Below, piece by piece: positions 19,645-27,038 of a stretch of 53,837 nucleotides of DNA (position 1 is the first letter of the stretch; every line of letters begins with the position of its first letter). Source of the stretch: Actinomycetes bacterium (GTDB taxonomy: Bacteria; Actinomycetota; Thermoleophilia; Gaiellales; F1-60-MAGs149); contig JANYCN010000012.1 of the NCBI GenBank assembly GCA_025360225.1, positions 1-53,837 of the forward strand, read 5' to 3'. Both the position numbers and the translations under genes were made by a program. The notes under the pieces are model-generated. The model did no database searches and was not told where the DNA came from. It worked only from the letters and a program-made list of their open reading frames with translations.

Positions 19645-20449
19645 CAGGCACCCGATCGATGAGGATCTTTCCTGCCACGGGCTCGAGAGTAGCTGGCGGG
19701 GTGGTGTCCTCATCCGCCTCGCTCGCTGATCTGCCACCGGCGAGCACATCGACGACGATCACCGATACGTTGTCTCGCCCACCGGCGGCGAGAGCGAGCT
19801 CGATCAGCCGGGTCGCGGCAGCCCGCGGATCGCCAACCGAAACGGTCGCCGTGATCTGCTCATCATCGAGCTCACCGTGCAACCCGTCGGAGCAGACGAG
19901 CAACCGATCGCCCGTGATCACCGGCAGCACCCAAGAGTCGACCAGCGGGGCGGGGTCGCTGCCCACCGAGCGCGTGATGACGTTACGGGCTGGATGCACC
20001 CGCGCCTGCTCTGCGGTGATCATCCCGAGCTCGACCAGCTCTTGTACCTCGCTGTGATCGGTCGAGACCTGCGCAAGAACTCCCGCAGACAGCCGGTAGA
20101 CCCGCGAGTCGCCGACGTTGAACGCGAGCCAGTGCGGATCGCCCGCCGACTCGAGGAGCGCGACCCCGGCGAGCGTGGTGCCCATTCCACGGGATCCGCG
20201 ATCGCCGGCGGCGAGGATCCGGGCGTTCGCGCTGGCGACGGCGTCAACGATGTCGTCGCGCGTCAGACGTCCAGCGTCAACCAGCTCGGCATAGACCGCG
20301 GTGGCGATCCCGCTCGCCACCTCTCCAGCGGCGTGCCCACCCATCCCGTCAGCGACGAGAAACAGGGGCGGACGACCAAGGACGCTATCCTCGTTGATCG
20401 CGCGCACGCGGCCGATGTCAGTCGCAATGGCCCAGTCCACTCTTGCCAC
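19625..20449 (-). CDS. PP2C-family Ser/Thr protein phosphatase
   Basis: A 274-residue PPM/PP2C phosphatase, predicted cytoplasmic. Metal-binding motifs are clear: NEDS near the start, VADGMGGHAAGE, CSDGLHGEL and GGRDNVSVIVV. The frame is open up to ATG 20551, but that upstream part would be read through a strong promoter (TTGACA, then TACGGT), so GTG 20449 is preferred; it is exactly where transcription should start, suggesting a leaderless message. It is the first gene of the leftward signalling and secretion train and would reverse the action of the kinase two genes downstream. Confidence 0.93.
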   Translation of the reverse strand: MARVDWAIATDIGRVRAINEDSVLGRPPLFLVADGMGGHAAGEVASGIATAVYAELVDAGRLTRDDIVDAVASANARILAAGDRGSRGMGTTLAGVALLESAGDPHWLAFNVGDSRVYRLSAGVLAQVSTDHSEVQELVELGMITAEQARVHPARNVITRSVGSDPAPLVDSWVLPVITGDRLLVCSDGLHGELDDEQITATVSVGDPRAAATRLIELALAAGGRDNVSVIVVDVLAGGRSASEADEDTTPPATLEPVAGKILIDRVPGVSRRA

Positions 20450-20455
20450 GTCGAT

Positions 20456-20485
20456 ACCGTAGCCTGAAGTCGGCTGCAATGTCAA
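20456..20485 (-). promoter_or_regulatory. Promoter of the PP2C-to-ATPase gene train
   Basis: Minus-strand -35 TTGACA (20480-20485), 18-nt spacer and TACGGT as -10 (20456-20461). The expected start point falls on the GTG at 20449. The dyad at 20507-20520 lies 21 bp upstream of this -35, so it could influence both divergent promoters. Confidence 0.55.
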
Positions 20486-20506
20486 CGGTGAGGCCCCGAG
20501 ATCGGT

Positions 20507-20551
20507 GGGGAGTCCTCCCCATTGCGTACTGACACCAGCGCGCCATATCAT
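20507..20551 (+). promoter_or_regulatory. WXG100 promoter with GGGGA-N4-TCCCC dyad
   Basis: Dyad GGGGA-GTCC-TCCCC at 20507-20520, then A, then -35-like TTGCGT (20522-20527), an 18-nt spacer and TATCAT (20546-20551). The dyad-to-(-35) spacing is identical to the promoter of the giant surface protein gene. A leader of about 40 nt follows, with a strong GGAGGA at 20588-20593. Confidence 0.5.
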
Positions 20552-20598
20552 CGGCCTACCGACGGCGACCCCCGCCGACGGAGAAACGGAGGAATGCC

Positions 20599-20868
20599 AT
20601 GTCGTTCATGGGCATGAACGTCGACGAGGTCAGGGGCCTCGCCACCCAGTTCAACCACAGCGCGGACGAGATCCACACGCTCATGGGCCAGCTGACGGGC
20701 GCCCTGGAGCACACACACTGGGTCGGCACCGACGCGACGAATTTCCGCAACGAGTGGACCGGCACCCACGTGACCCAGCTCAGCAGCGTCGTCCAGGCGC
20801 TCCGGGACGCGGCCACCAAGGCGAACAACAACGCGACCGAGCAGGAGAACACCTCCACCAACGGGTAG
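20599..20868 (+). CDS. WXG100 (ESAT-6-like) secreted protein
   Basis: An 89-residue protein of typical WXG100 size. It is predicted to be a helical hairpin with the turn motif WVG (in HTHWVGTDA, residues 41-43) and no signal peptide. GGAGGA (20588-20593) five nt before ATG marks strong translation. The Ser/Thr/Asn-rich tail has no obvious YxxxD/E signal. It should be exported by the FtsK-like ATPase of this locus as a homo- or heterodimer, perhaps with the N-terminal domain of the next gene product. First gene of a three-gene rightward operon. Confidence 0.93.
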   Translation: MSFMGMNVDEVRGLATQFNHSADEIHTLMGQLTGALEHTHWVGTDATNFRNEWTGTHVTQLSSVVQALRDAATKANNNATEQENTSTNG

Positions 20869-20885
20869 TCAGATCGGGGCGGCGG

Positions 20886-20922
20886 GAGATCCTCTCGCCG
20901 CCCTTCGCCGCGAGAGGATCTC
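20886..20922 (+). promoter_or_regulatory. Hairpin hiding the ribosome site of the downstream effector gene
   Basis: A 12-bp perfect inverted repeat (20886-20897 and 20911-20922) with a 13-nt loop lies between the WXG100 stop and the next ATG at 20926. The right arm contains AGAGGA (20913-20918), the only good ribosome site for that gene, 7 nt before its start. It could lower effector translation relative to WXG100, act as a partial terminator, or protect the 3' end of the WXG100 message. Confidence 0.6.
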
Positions 20923-20925
20923 GAG

Positions 20926-21852
20926 ATGAGCATGATTGGCGCCAGCCCAGATGAGCTCCGGAAGGCAGCTCACAGCTTTGACGCTGCAGCGACGCGTCTG
21001 CACGATCTTCGGGCGGCGCTGGCTGCACGGCTGCACGTCGTGCACTGGCACGGTCACGAGGCGGACGCGTTTCGTGGTGACTGGCGCGCCGCGCATGCAC
21101 CCCGGTTGCACGCTGCAGAGGAGATGCTTCACGAGGGCGCGGGCCGCCTGCGCCACAACGCGCTGCAGCAGGAGATCGCGAGCGGCGCACGCGGAGGCGG
21201 TGGGCTCGGCGGCGGCGGGGATATGTGGCAGTCGCCGACGGAGCTCTTCGAGCGCTGGCTTTCGATCGCTGGCATTCCGCTCGGCATCGTCGGCATTCCC
21301 GACACCGTCGCGTCCCTCGTCCGGGTACTGGAGCGTTGGCGCACGTGGAAGGGCGGTCCAAAAGGCGGGGTGATCCACTGGAAGTCGCTCAAGAACGACC
21401 TGTTCTCCACCAAGTACGGCACGCGATCACCGGTAAAGCTCCCGCCATCCGTCGAGGCCGCGAAGGCGCTGAAGCTCGTCGGAACGGTTGGTAAGGGAGC
21501 AGGACTCGTTGGCGTTGGCGTTGGTGCCGCCGAGACAACTATCGCGATCTCCGACCATCGCTACACAGATGCGACCGCGAAGGCGCTCGAGACGGCTGGT
21601 ACGGCGATGACGTTCGCACCTGGGGCGGGCTGGGCGGTCGGAACCGCCCTCTGGGGCGCTGGCGAGCTGATCGAGCATCGCAGGGGTGTCGAACACGTCG
21701 TTAGCGCAGGCTGGTCGTTTGCGCAGCACGAGATCACCGCACACCCGAACATCGCGCCGCGGCTCATGGCGATGACGCCAATCGGCTCGTCTTTGATCGT
21801 CGCACAGCAGGCTGCGTCGGGCGTCCACGCGCTTGGGAGGTTGTTCCGATGA
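20926..21852 (+). CDS. Long WXG-headed putative T7SS effector
   Basis: A 308-residue protein. Residues 1-90 match a WXG100-like hairpin (HWHGHEADAFRGDW, WxG near 45-47). A Gly-rich linker (92-105) joins a C-terminal region of about 200 residues that is unusually hydrophobic and glycine-rich (for example VGKGAGLVGVGVGAAETT and FAPGAGWAVGTALWGAGE). It resembles a membrane-inserting domain more than an enzyme. It is paralogous to the protein encoded at 23183-24055. Its stop overlaps the EspG-like gene by 4 nt, so an effector-chaperone pair is likely. It could be a secreted toxin or a channel-associated structural protein. No catalytic motif was recognised. Confidence 0.85.
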   Translation: MSMIGASPDELRKAAHSFDAAATRLHDLRAALAARLHVVHWHGHEADAFRGDWRAAHAPRLHAAEEMLHEGAGRLRHNALQQEIASGARGGGGLGGGGDMWQSPTELFERWLSIAGIPLGIVGIPDTVASLVRVLERWRTWKGGPKGGVIHWKSLKNDLFSTKYGTRSPVKLPPSVEAAKALKLVGTVGKGAGLVGVGVGAAETTIAISDHRYTDATAKALETAGTAMTFAPGAGWAVGTALWGAGELIEHRRGVEHVVSAGWSFAQHEITAHPNIAPRLMAMTPIGSSLIVAQQAASGVHALGRLFR

Positions 21853-22553
21853 CGTACCCGCTGTTGCTCTCACGCGGCGAACTCGACGCTCTTGCGCTAC
21901 TCGTGGGCGTGCCGACGTTCCCGGGGGTGTCGACGACGCCCGCGGCCGAGGCTTCAAGCGAGACGGTGATCGCGGACGCAACGACGGCCTATGCGGCGCT
22001 TGCGACGCGCGAGCTACTCACCCTTGACGAGGCGGAGAACTCCGCGACACTCTCGGCTGAGTTGGCCGACGTGATGCGAACGGTCGTGTCGGCGCCGGCG
22101 ATCCTCGAAGGCCGGCGCGGCGGCGACGCCCACGTGGCGACGTGGTTCGTCGGCGAGACGGATGCGGTGGCGATGCACGTGGTCGACGAGCACCTTGTCT
22201 CGCTCGTCCGCCTCGATCCCGACGAAGCCCGCGAGGACCTCCTGGCGGTGATGCACCTCCCGAGCGGCGTCCACGCGCAGCCCACCCGGTCCGTGCCCAC
22301 GCGTGCTGACGTCGATATCTCCTCCGTTGTCACGCACTCGTCCGATCTCTGCACCATCACCGGCGTGGCGCTCGAGGGGGACGTCGCGTACGGCGTGCAC
22401 GTTTCCTGGGCGGTCGGTGCCGACGGCTCGCTGCTCCTCGTCGAGCCGTCGCCCGGAGGCACATCGGACGCCCCGACGTTCCGCGCGTCGGTGACGACCG
22501 CGGCCGAGATCCTCGCGCGCGTCGTCGATGACGTGAGCGCTACCGCGTCGTAG
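21849..22553 (+). CDS. EspG-like T7SS chaperone candidate
   Basis: A 234-residue soluble protein without a signal peptide. The opening LLSRGELDALALLVGVPTF, a helical segment (YAALATRELL) and alternating beta strands ending in LLAVMHLPSG recall the ESX EspG family, which binds secretion substrates in the cytosol and keeps them soluble. It is translationally coupled (ATGA overlap) to the long WXG-headed protein, its presumed client. Sequence identity to known EspG proteins looks low, so the assignment rests on fold-level pattern plus context. Confidence 0.72.
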   Translation: MTYPLLLSRGELDALALLVGVPTFPGVSTTPAAEASSETVIADATTAYAALATRELLTLDEAENSATLSAELADVMRTVVSAPAILEGRRGGDAHVATWFVGETDAVAMHVVDEHLVSLVRLDPDEAREDLLAVMHLPSGVHAQPTRSVPTRADVDISSVVTHSSDLCTITGVALEGDVAYGVHVSWAVGADGSLLLVEPSPGGTSDAPTFRASVTTAAEILARVVDDVSATAS

Positions 22554-22570
22554 CTCCGGCGATCGGGCGA

Positions 22571-23164
22571 TCAGTCCGCCGCCGGCGCACCGGCAGCGAT
22601 GACGTCCCGGATCGCGGCGACGACGCCGGGCATGGTCGTGGCAGTGGCGACCTCGCCGTCGATCGTCTCAAGCATCCCCGCTCGCCGACGGATGGCGATC
22701 GAGGGGAGGCGACGGTCGGCGTCCGGCGTGAGCGTGACGACCACGACGACGTCGTCGTCCCCGACGAGCGCGCTGAGGACGAAGTTCACGGCAACGTCCA
22801 CCCACGGCGGCGCTGGGTCGAGCGGCGCGATCGTGAACGTGTCGAGCAGCGCCGCGGTGACGACGAAGCGCCCGGCTCCATCGAACAGCTGAAGACCACC
22901 CACGGCCGTCTCACGCGCGGCGCCCACCTCGACCCACGCCGTGGGGTTGAGCGCGGTGCGGATGATCGGGTCGATCGCCTCGATCGGCGCAGGGCGGCCG
23001 TCACGCGTCTCGAGCAAGCCACGGACGGCGAGCGAGGCGAGGCCGGCGGTCAGGACGGGTGAGTCCTGCGGCCACTCCGCGAGTTGAAGGCGGGCTCGGG
23101 CAGAAGGGTCGCCGTCGCGCAGCAGGTACGCGAGCTCAGCGAAGGTAAGGGAGAGCGACGTCAA
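22571..23164 (-). CDS. Second EspG-like T7SS chaperone candidate
   Basis: A 197-residue soluble protein. The start LSLTFAELAYLL, the segment GLASLAVRGLLETRDGRPAP and following beta strands match the layout of the EspG-like protein encoded convergently 17 bp away, so the two are probably distant paralogues. TTG start at 23164 with AGGAG 8 nt upstream. It is the last gene of a leftward operon and follows the second long WXG-headed protein, its likely client. Confidence 0.7.
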   Translation of the reverse strand: MTSLSLTFAELAYLLRDGDPSARARLQLAEWPQDSPVLTAGLASLAVRGLLETRDGRPAPIEAIDPIIRTALNPTAWVEVGAARETAVGGLQLFDGAGRFVVTAALLDTFTIAPLDPAPPWVDVAVNFVLSALVGDDDVVVVVTLTPDADRRLPSIAIRRRAGMLETIDGEVATATTMPGVVAAIRDVIAAGAPAAD

Positions 23165-23182
23165 CGTGGAGGCTCCTACGTG

Positions 23183-24055
23183 TTAAACCGCGAGCAGCGG
23201 GATGGCCCATTTCACAGCAGGGGTTTGGGCTGCATCCACCGCCATGTGCCAGGGCGCAGACCATCCCGAGTAGCGCTGAACGAGATCGTGTGACTGTTGT
23301 GGGGTCATCTGGTCGGGAGACACGCCACTGTGCACGCCTGCCATCTGCGGGACGATGAAGTTGCCGACGTGCTCGGAGATGTGAAACTTGTGATCGAGCA
23401 ACATGCCGGTTGCCCAGCCGAACTGGTACGCCCGAATCCATGCCCCAATCGTCGGACATGCCGTTCCCACGACGTCGAGGGCGACGTGCCCGGCATCCCA
23501 CATGGCGTTATTGGTGTCGTGCCGAGCGAGGTGGTCGCCGAGCTTAACGCTATCCCACCCAAGCGCTAGCAGGTCGCCTACTCCGGGCACTGCGCGAACG
23601 GCGCCGACTGAGAGGAGGTCCTTCAGGAGCCCGATGCCACCGGCGGTGGTGAACGCGGTCTCGATGATGTCGCCGCCGCTCCGGATGATTGCCTGCAGCT
23701 CAGGCGGCAGCGTATCGATGTAGCCCTGTATCCCGTACTGCGGAGCCGGGGGCGTGCCGGGCCGCACGGGGTGCGGCGCAAGTCCCGAACCGTCCGAGGC
23801 GCTCGTTGCCCGCTGCTGCTGCGCGTTTCGTCGGACGCGTCCGGCCGCTGCCTCAAGCGCGAGCTCCGCGGCGATCAGCCGTGGTCGGTGCACGTGCGCC
23901 CAGTCGGCGCGAAACTGATCTGCCTCATGGCCGTGCCAGGGCGCAGCGTGGACGGCTGCGTCGAGCCGGACACGGAGGCCGCTGACGCCGCCGTGTGCGT
24001 GCGACATTGCCACCGCGAGCGCGTCGAGCTCCTCGACGTTCGCGCCTACCATCAT
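23183..24055 (-). CDS. Second long WXG-headed putative T7SS effector
   Basis: A 290-residue protein. N-terminal WXG100-like hairpin (PWHGHEADQFRADW, WxG near 40-42), a Pro-rich linker (93-108), and a hydrophobic C-terminal region. Parts of this region, such as GTACPTIGAWI and ATGMLLDHKF, align with the paralogue encoded at 20926-21852. Start ATG 24055 has GGGAGG 9 nt upstream. It lies between a cutinase-family gene and an EspG-like gene, so it mirrors the rightward cassette. No enzyme motif is seen. Confidence 0.83.
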   Translation of the reverse strand: MMVGANVEELDALAVAMSHAHGGVSGLRVRLDAAVHAAPWHGHEADQFRADWAHVHRPRLIAAELALEAAAGRVRRNAQQQRATSASDGSGLAPHPVRPGTPPAPQYGIQGYIDTLPPELQAIIRSGGDIIETAFTTAGGIGLLKDLLSVGAVRAVPGVGDLLALGWDSVKLGDHLARHDTNNAMWDAGHVALDVVGTACPTIGAWIRAYQFGWATGMLLDHKFHISEHVGNFIVPQMAGVHSGVSPDQMTPQQSHDLVQRYSGWSAPWHMAVDAAQTPAVKWAIPLLAV

Positions 24056-24086
24056 CAGAACGGCCCTCCCGATGTCACCGTCATCG

Positions 24087-25367
24087 CTACCCAGCTCGCG
24101 CTAGAAGGTACCGGACGCCCTCAGCGAGCTCCGGAGTCGCCAGGTACGACGTGTGCACCTTGAACCCTGACGGGGCATGGCGGGCGTTGGTGTCGCAGAC
24201 GAAGTCGGACTTGTCACACACGTTAATCGTGCGGCCAGCGATCACTGCCGGAACGTCCTTCCGTGGCCCGGTATGGGTGAAGTCGCCGACACCCGACCCC
24301 CCGATGCCCGCCGCAGGGCGCCCGACGATCTTCGCCTTCGACCCTCTCACGCGGTCCCCGTCGGCAAGCAGCAGGACAGCCGAGATGTGCTTCAAGATGT
24401 CGAGGCGGGCCGCGGCGAGCCTCAGCAGCGCACGGTGAACGCCCATCGCACCTTGGCTGTACCCCGCCAGCAGGAGGCGCGACGTCGTCGCACAGCCATG
24501 CGTGCGGTTCACGATCGCGCTGTACGTGGCAGTTGCGCCAGCGTCAACGCTGCCAAGGAATCTTCGAATGCGAAGCAGCCAGGTCACCGGCACGACGCCG
24601 GTGTGCCGGTAGACGGAGACCTCGCGCGCCGTCGGGTACATGATGTTGACGCTCTCGGCCGGGTAGCTCACAGCGATCGCCTCGAATGAGCGACCCTGAA
24701 GACCCTTCGCGAGCGTGGAACGAACGCTCTCGAGCTCCTTCCCAAACCCGCTAGGCTCGCCCGAACCGCGCGCCGCGATGTAGAACACCTCCGGGCACGC
24801 TGCCGCGCACGCCGCCGCGGACGGCACGGTCTTCGCCGTCAGGGTAAGCTCGAGGCTGTACACGTTCGCCGAGGAACGTCGCAGGATGCCGGTGGCACAC
24901 CGCGTCGTGCTCTCGGCATCGAGGTGCCAGGCGATCGGCAGCGTCACGCTCGCGCCGACGGCCACCACGACGCCCGGGCAGCTGGTGCTGGCGCTCGTCG
25001 CGGACTCGTAGGACACCGACCCGCTGGCGGCTCCGTTCGTCGCTCGGAGGTTCCCAGCCACGTGCAGCACGGCCCCGGAAGCACCTTGCCGCTCGACCTG
25101 GAGGTACGCGCTGTCGCCGGCAATCCACCCGCCACCGGACGACTGGAGCGCAGTGATCGTCGGCGACCCGTTGTCGGCGATCACCTCCCGCGAGGCAGCC
25201 TGGCAGTACCCGGGCGTCGAGACGCTCGAGCGAGAGGTGGTCTGGTCGATGACGACCTGTAGGCCGGCAAGCGGCGCGGAGTCGGCGTGGGCGACGGACG
25301 AGAGCGCCACCGACGCGGCGAGCAGCCCGCCGCACAGCAGGGCGACGGCTGTTCTGGAGCCCGTCAC
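24087..25367 (-). CDS. Secreted cutinase-family hydrolase
   Basis: A 426-residue secreted protein. GTG 25367 overlaps the kinase stop by 4 nt and gives a clean signal peptide (about residues 1-28, ending in AHA). Residues 30-185 form a beta-rich, Ig-like N-terminal domain. The cutinase alpha/beta-hydrolase domain follows: CPEVFYIAARGSGEP, nucleophile elbow GYSQG (about 302-306, Ser304), Asp in CDKSDFVCD (about 388) and His in KVHTSY (about 405). Cysteine pairs typical of cutinases are present. It probably hydrolyses lipid, ester or cell-envelope polyester substrates outside the cell. The frame is open to 25595, but that part overlaps the kinase and lacks a signal. Confidence 0.92.
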   Translation of the reverse strand: MTGSRTAVALLCGGLLAASVALSSVAHADSAPLAGLQVVIDQTTSRSSVSTPGYCQAASREVIADNGSPTITALQSSGGGWIAGDSAYLQVERQGASGAVLHVAGNLRATNGAASGSVSYESATSASTSCPGVVVAVGASVTLPIAWHLDAESTTRCATGILRRSSANVYSLELTLTAKTVPSAAACAAACPEVFYIAARGSGEPSGFGKELESVRSTLAKGLQGRSFEAIAVSYPAESVNIMYPTAREVSVYRHTGVVPVTWLLRIRRFLGSVDAGATATYSAIVNRTHGCATTSRLLLAGYSQGAMGVHRALLRLAAARLDILKHISAVLLLADGDRVRGSKAKIVGRPAAGIGGSGVGDFTHTGPRKDVPAVIAGRTINVCDKSDFVCDTNARHAPSGFKVHTSYLATPELAEGVRYLLARAG

Positions 25368-27013
25368 GGACACGGCACCTGCGTCGTGTAGCTGTAGCAC
25401 TTGCTGATGATGTCGGTCGTGGTTGGCGAAAGGACGTCTGGAACGGCGTACCCAACCGCCCGGGAGTAGTAATCGCGACCGTCGACGACGACCCGCAGCC
25501 GAGCCTCCATGCGCGAGCCGGGCGAGCCGCTGGCCACCTGCATCACGCTGCAGGAGGCGGTCGTCCCGACCGATGTGTGGCCGACCGGTCTCCACCGACC
25601 GCCGGCAGCACGAAGCTGGGCGGTGCAGGTCGCGGTCACAGCGCGCGAGAACCGAGCGGTGATCCTGACGTTCACGCCGGCGGAGATCGACCCTCGCTTC
25701 GGCCCGCTGAAACGCACCACGAGCGGCGCCAGGGGCACGGGCGCCGTCGTCTGGGCGACGATTGTAGTTTCCGGCGTCGTCGACACTGTCGGCGCCGACG
25801 CCCCGACCGAGGGCGACGGCGCGGCACGGGGGGCGGAACCACGCGTCGCAACGAACGCAACGACCGCTCCGACGGCGAGGACCGCGACGCCGGCGATCAG
25901 CGGAAGCACCTTTCGCCTCTCGGGCGCCGTCGCGGGCCGGGCGACGGTTGGATGGTCGTCGCGGACGATGGTGTCGCCGTTCGAGCCTCGTGAAACCGTC
26001 GCCGTAGGCCCCGTCTCACGCACGATCGTGTCCCCTGTCGCCCCAACGACGACCTCAGCGGCCGCAGGGGTCGCCCCCGGCCGCACGATGGTGGTGGTCG
26101 GAGTCGGCTTCGCGGCCGACCCGGGGAGATCGGCGCCTACGTTGGTCGTCTCACGTCCCGGCTCGGGGAACGCGACCGGCACGCGGATGAGCCGAACGCC
26201 GTTGACCGCGTCGGCGAGATCCTCCGCCAACGCGAGGGCCGACGGGTAGCGATCCTCGGGGCGCTTCGCCATCGCACGGGCGATCACGGCATCGACCCGT
26301 GCGGAGACCTCGTCCGCTGCGGCCAGGACCGGCACCGGCGTCTCCAGGTGCGCGTACATGACCGCAGCATCGGACGCACGATCGAACGGCGGGCCGCCAG
26401 CGAAGCACTGATACACGACGCACCCGAGCGAGTACACGTCGCTGCGCGCATCGAGCACGTCGCCCTTGAACTGCTCGGGCGCGGCATAGAGGCTCGAACC
26501 GACGAACTCGGCCGTCCCGGTCAGGCCGGCTCCTGTCCCGCCTTTGACGACGCCGAAGTCGGCGACGTACGCGTGGTCGCTCTTGCCGATCAGCACGTTC
26601 GCGGGCTTGATGTCACGGTGCACGAGTCCGTTCGCGTGCGCGGCGTCGATACCAGCCGCCACCTGGCTGATCAGATGTACCGCGCGCTCGCCCGACACAG
26701 CGCCGCGAGCAAGGATCGTCCGCAGGTCGGATCCCTCAACGAACTGCATCGCGATGAAGAGGACGTCGCCATCCTCACCCGCATCGTAGATCCGGACGAT
26801 GTTCGGGTGATCGAGCGCTGCGAGCACGACCGACTCGCGAGCGAACCGATCACGAAACCGCTCATCCGCAGCCAGGGCGGGCGCCAGCACCTTGAAAGCC
26901 ACCACACGCTGAGTCCAGACGTGCTGCGCCTTGTAGAGCGAGCTCATCCCGCCGTGCGCGACAAGGCTCTGAATCCGGTACTGACCGATCTGGGATCCTC
27001 GGAGTGTGTCCAT
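25364..27013 (-). CDS. Second membrane Ser/Thr protein kinase
   Basis: A 549-residue PknB-type kinase. Starting at ATG 27013 the domain opens GSQIGQYRIQSLVAHGG. Lys41 (VAFKVL), HRD at 132-134 and DFG at 152-154 are intact, so catalysis is expected. The glycine loop (VAHGGMSSLY) is slightly unusual. A Thr/Pro-rich linker, one membrane helix (KVLPLIAGVAVLAVGAVVAF, about 373-395) and an external beta-rich domain of about 140 residues with paired cysteines follow. It lies between the secreted Ig-repeat protein and the cutinase, which suggests that it senses envelope state. Confidence 0.93.
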   Translation of the reverse strand: MDTLRGSQIGQYRIQSLVAHGGMSSLYKAQHVWTQRVVAFKVLAPALAADERFRDRFARESVVLAALDHPNIVRIYDAGEDGDVLFIAMQFVEGSDLRTILARGAVSGERAVHLISQVAAGIDAAHANGLVHRDIKPANVLIGKSDHAYVADFGVVKGGTGAGLTGTAEFVGSSLYAAPEQFKGDVLDARSDVYSLGCVVYQCFAGGPPFDRASDAAVMYAHLETPVPVLAAADEVSARVDAVIARAMAKRPEDRYPSALALAEDLADAVNGVRLIRVPVAFPEPGRETTNVGADLPGSAAKPTPTTTIVRPGATPAAAEVVVGATGDTIVRETGPTATVSRGSNGDTIVRDDHPTVARPATAPERRKVLPLIAGVAVLAVGAVVAFVATRGSAPRAAPSPSVGASAPTVSTTPETTIVAQTTAPVPLAPLVVRFSGPKRGSISAGVNVRITARFSRAVTATCTAQLRAAGGRWRPVGHTSVGTTASCSVMQVASGSPGSRMEARLRVVVDGRDYYSRAVGYAVPDVLSPTTTDIISKCYSYTTQVPCP

Positions 27014-27038
27014 CACGTGAGTCGGCGTCTGGTCAGAG

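Noticed and set aside
20450-20551. ATG 20551 start for the PP2C phosphatase
   Set aside because: This part would contain the TTGACA/TACGGT promoter and the conserved domain starts later, so GTG 20449 is favoured.
25368-25595. Longer N-terminus for the cutinase
   Set aside because: The extra 76 codons overlap the kinase gene, are Arg/Gly-rich and would hide the clear signal peptide that starts at GTG 25367.
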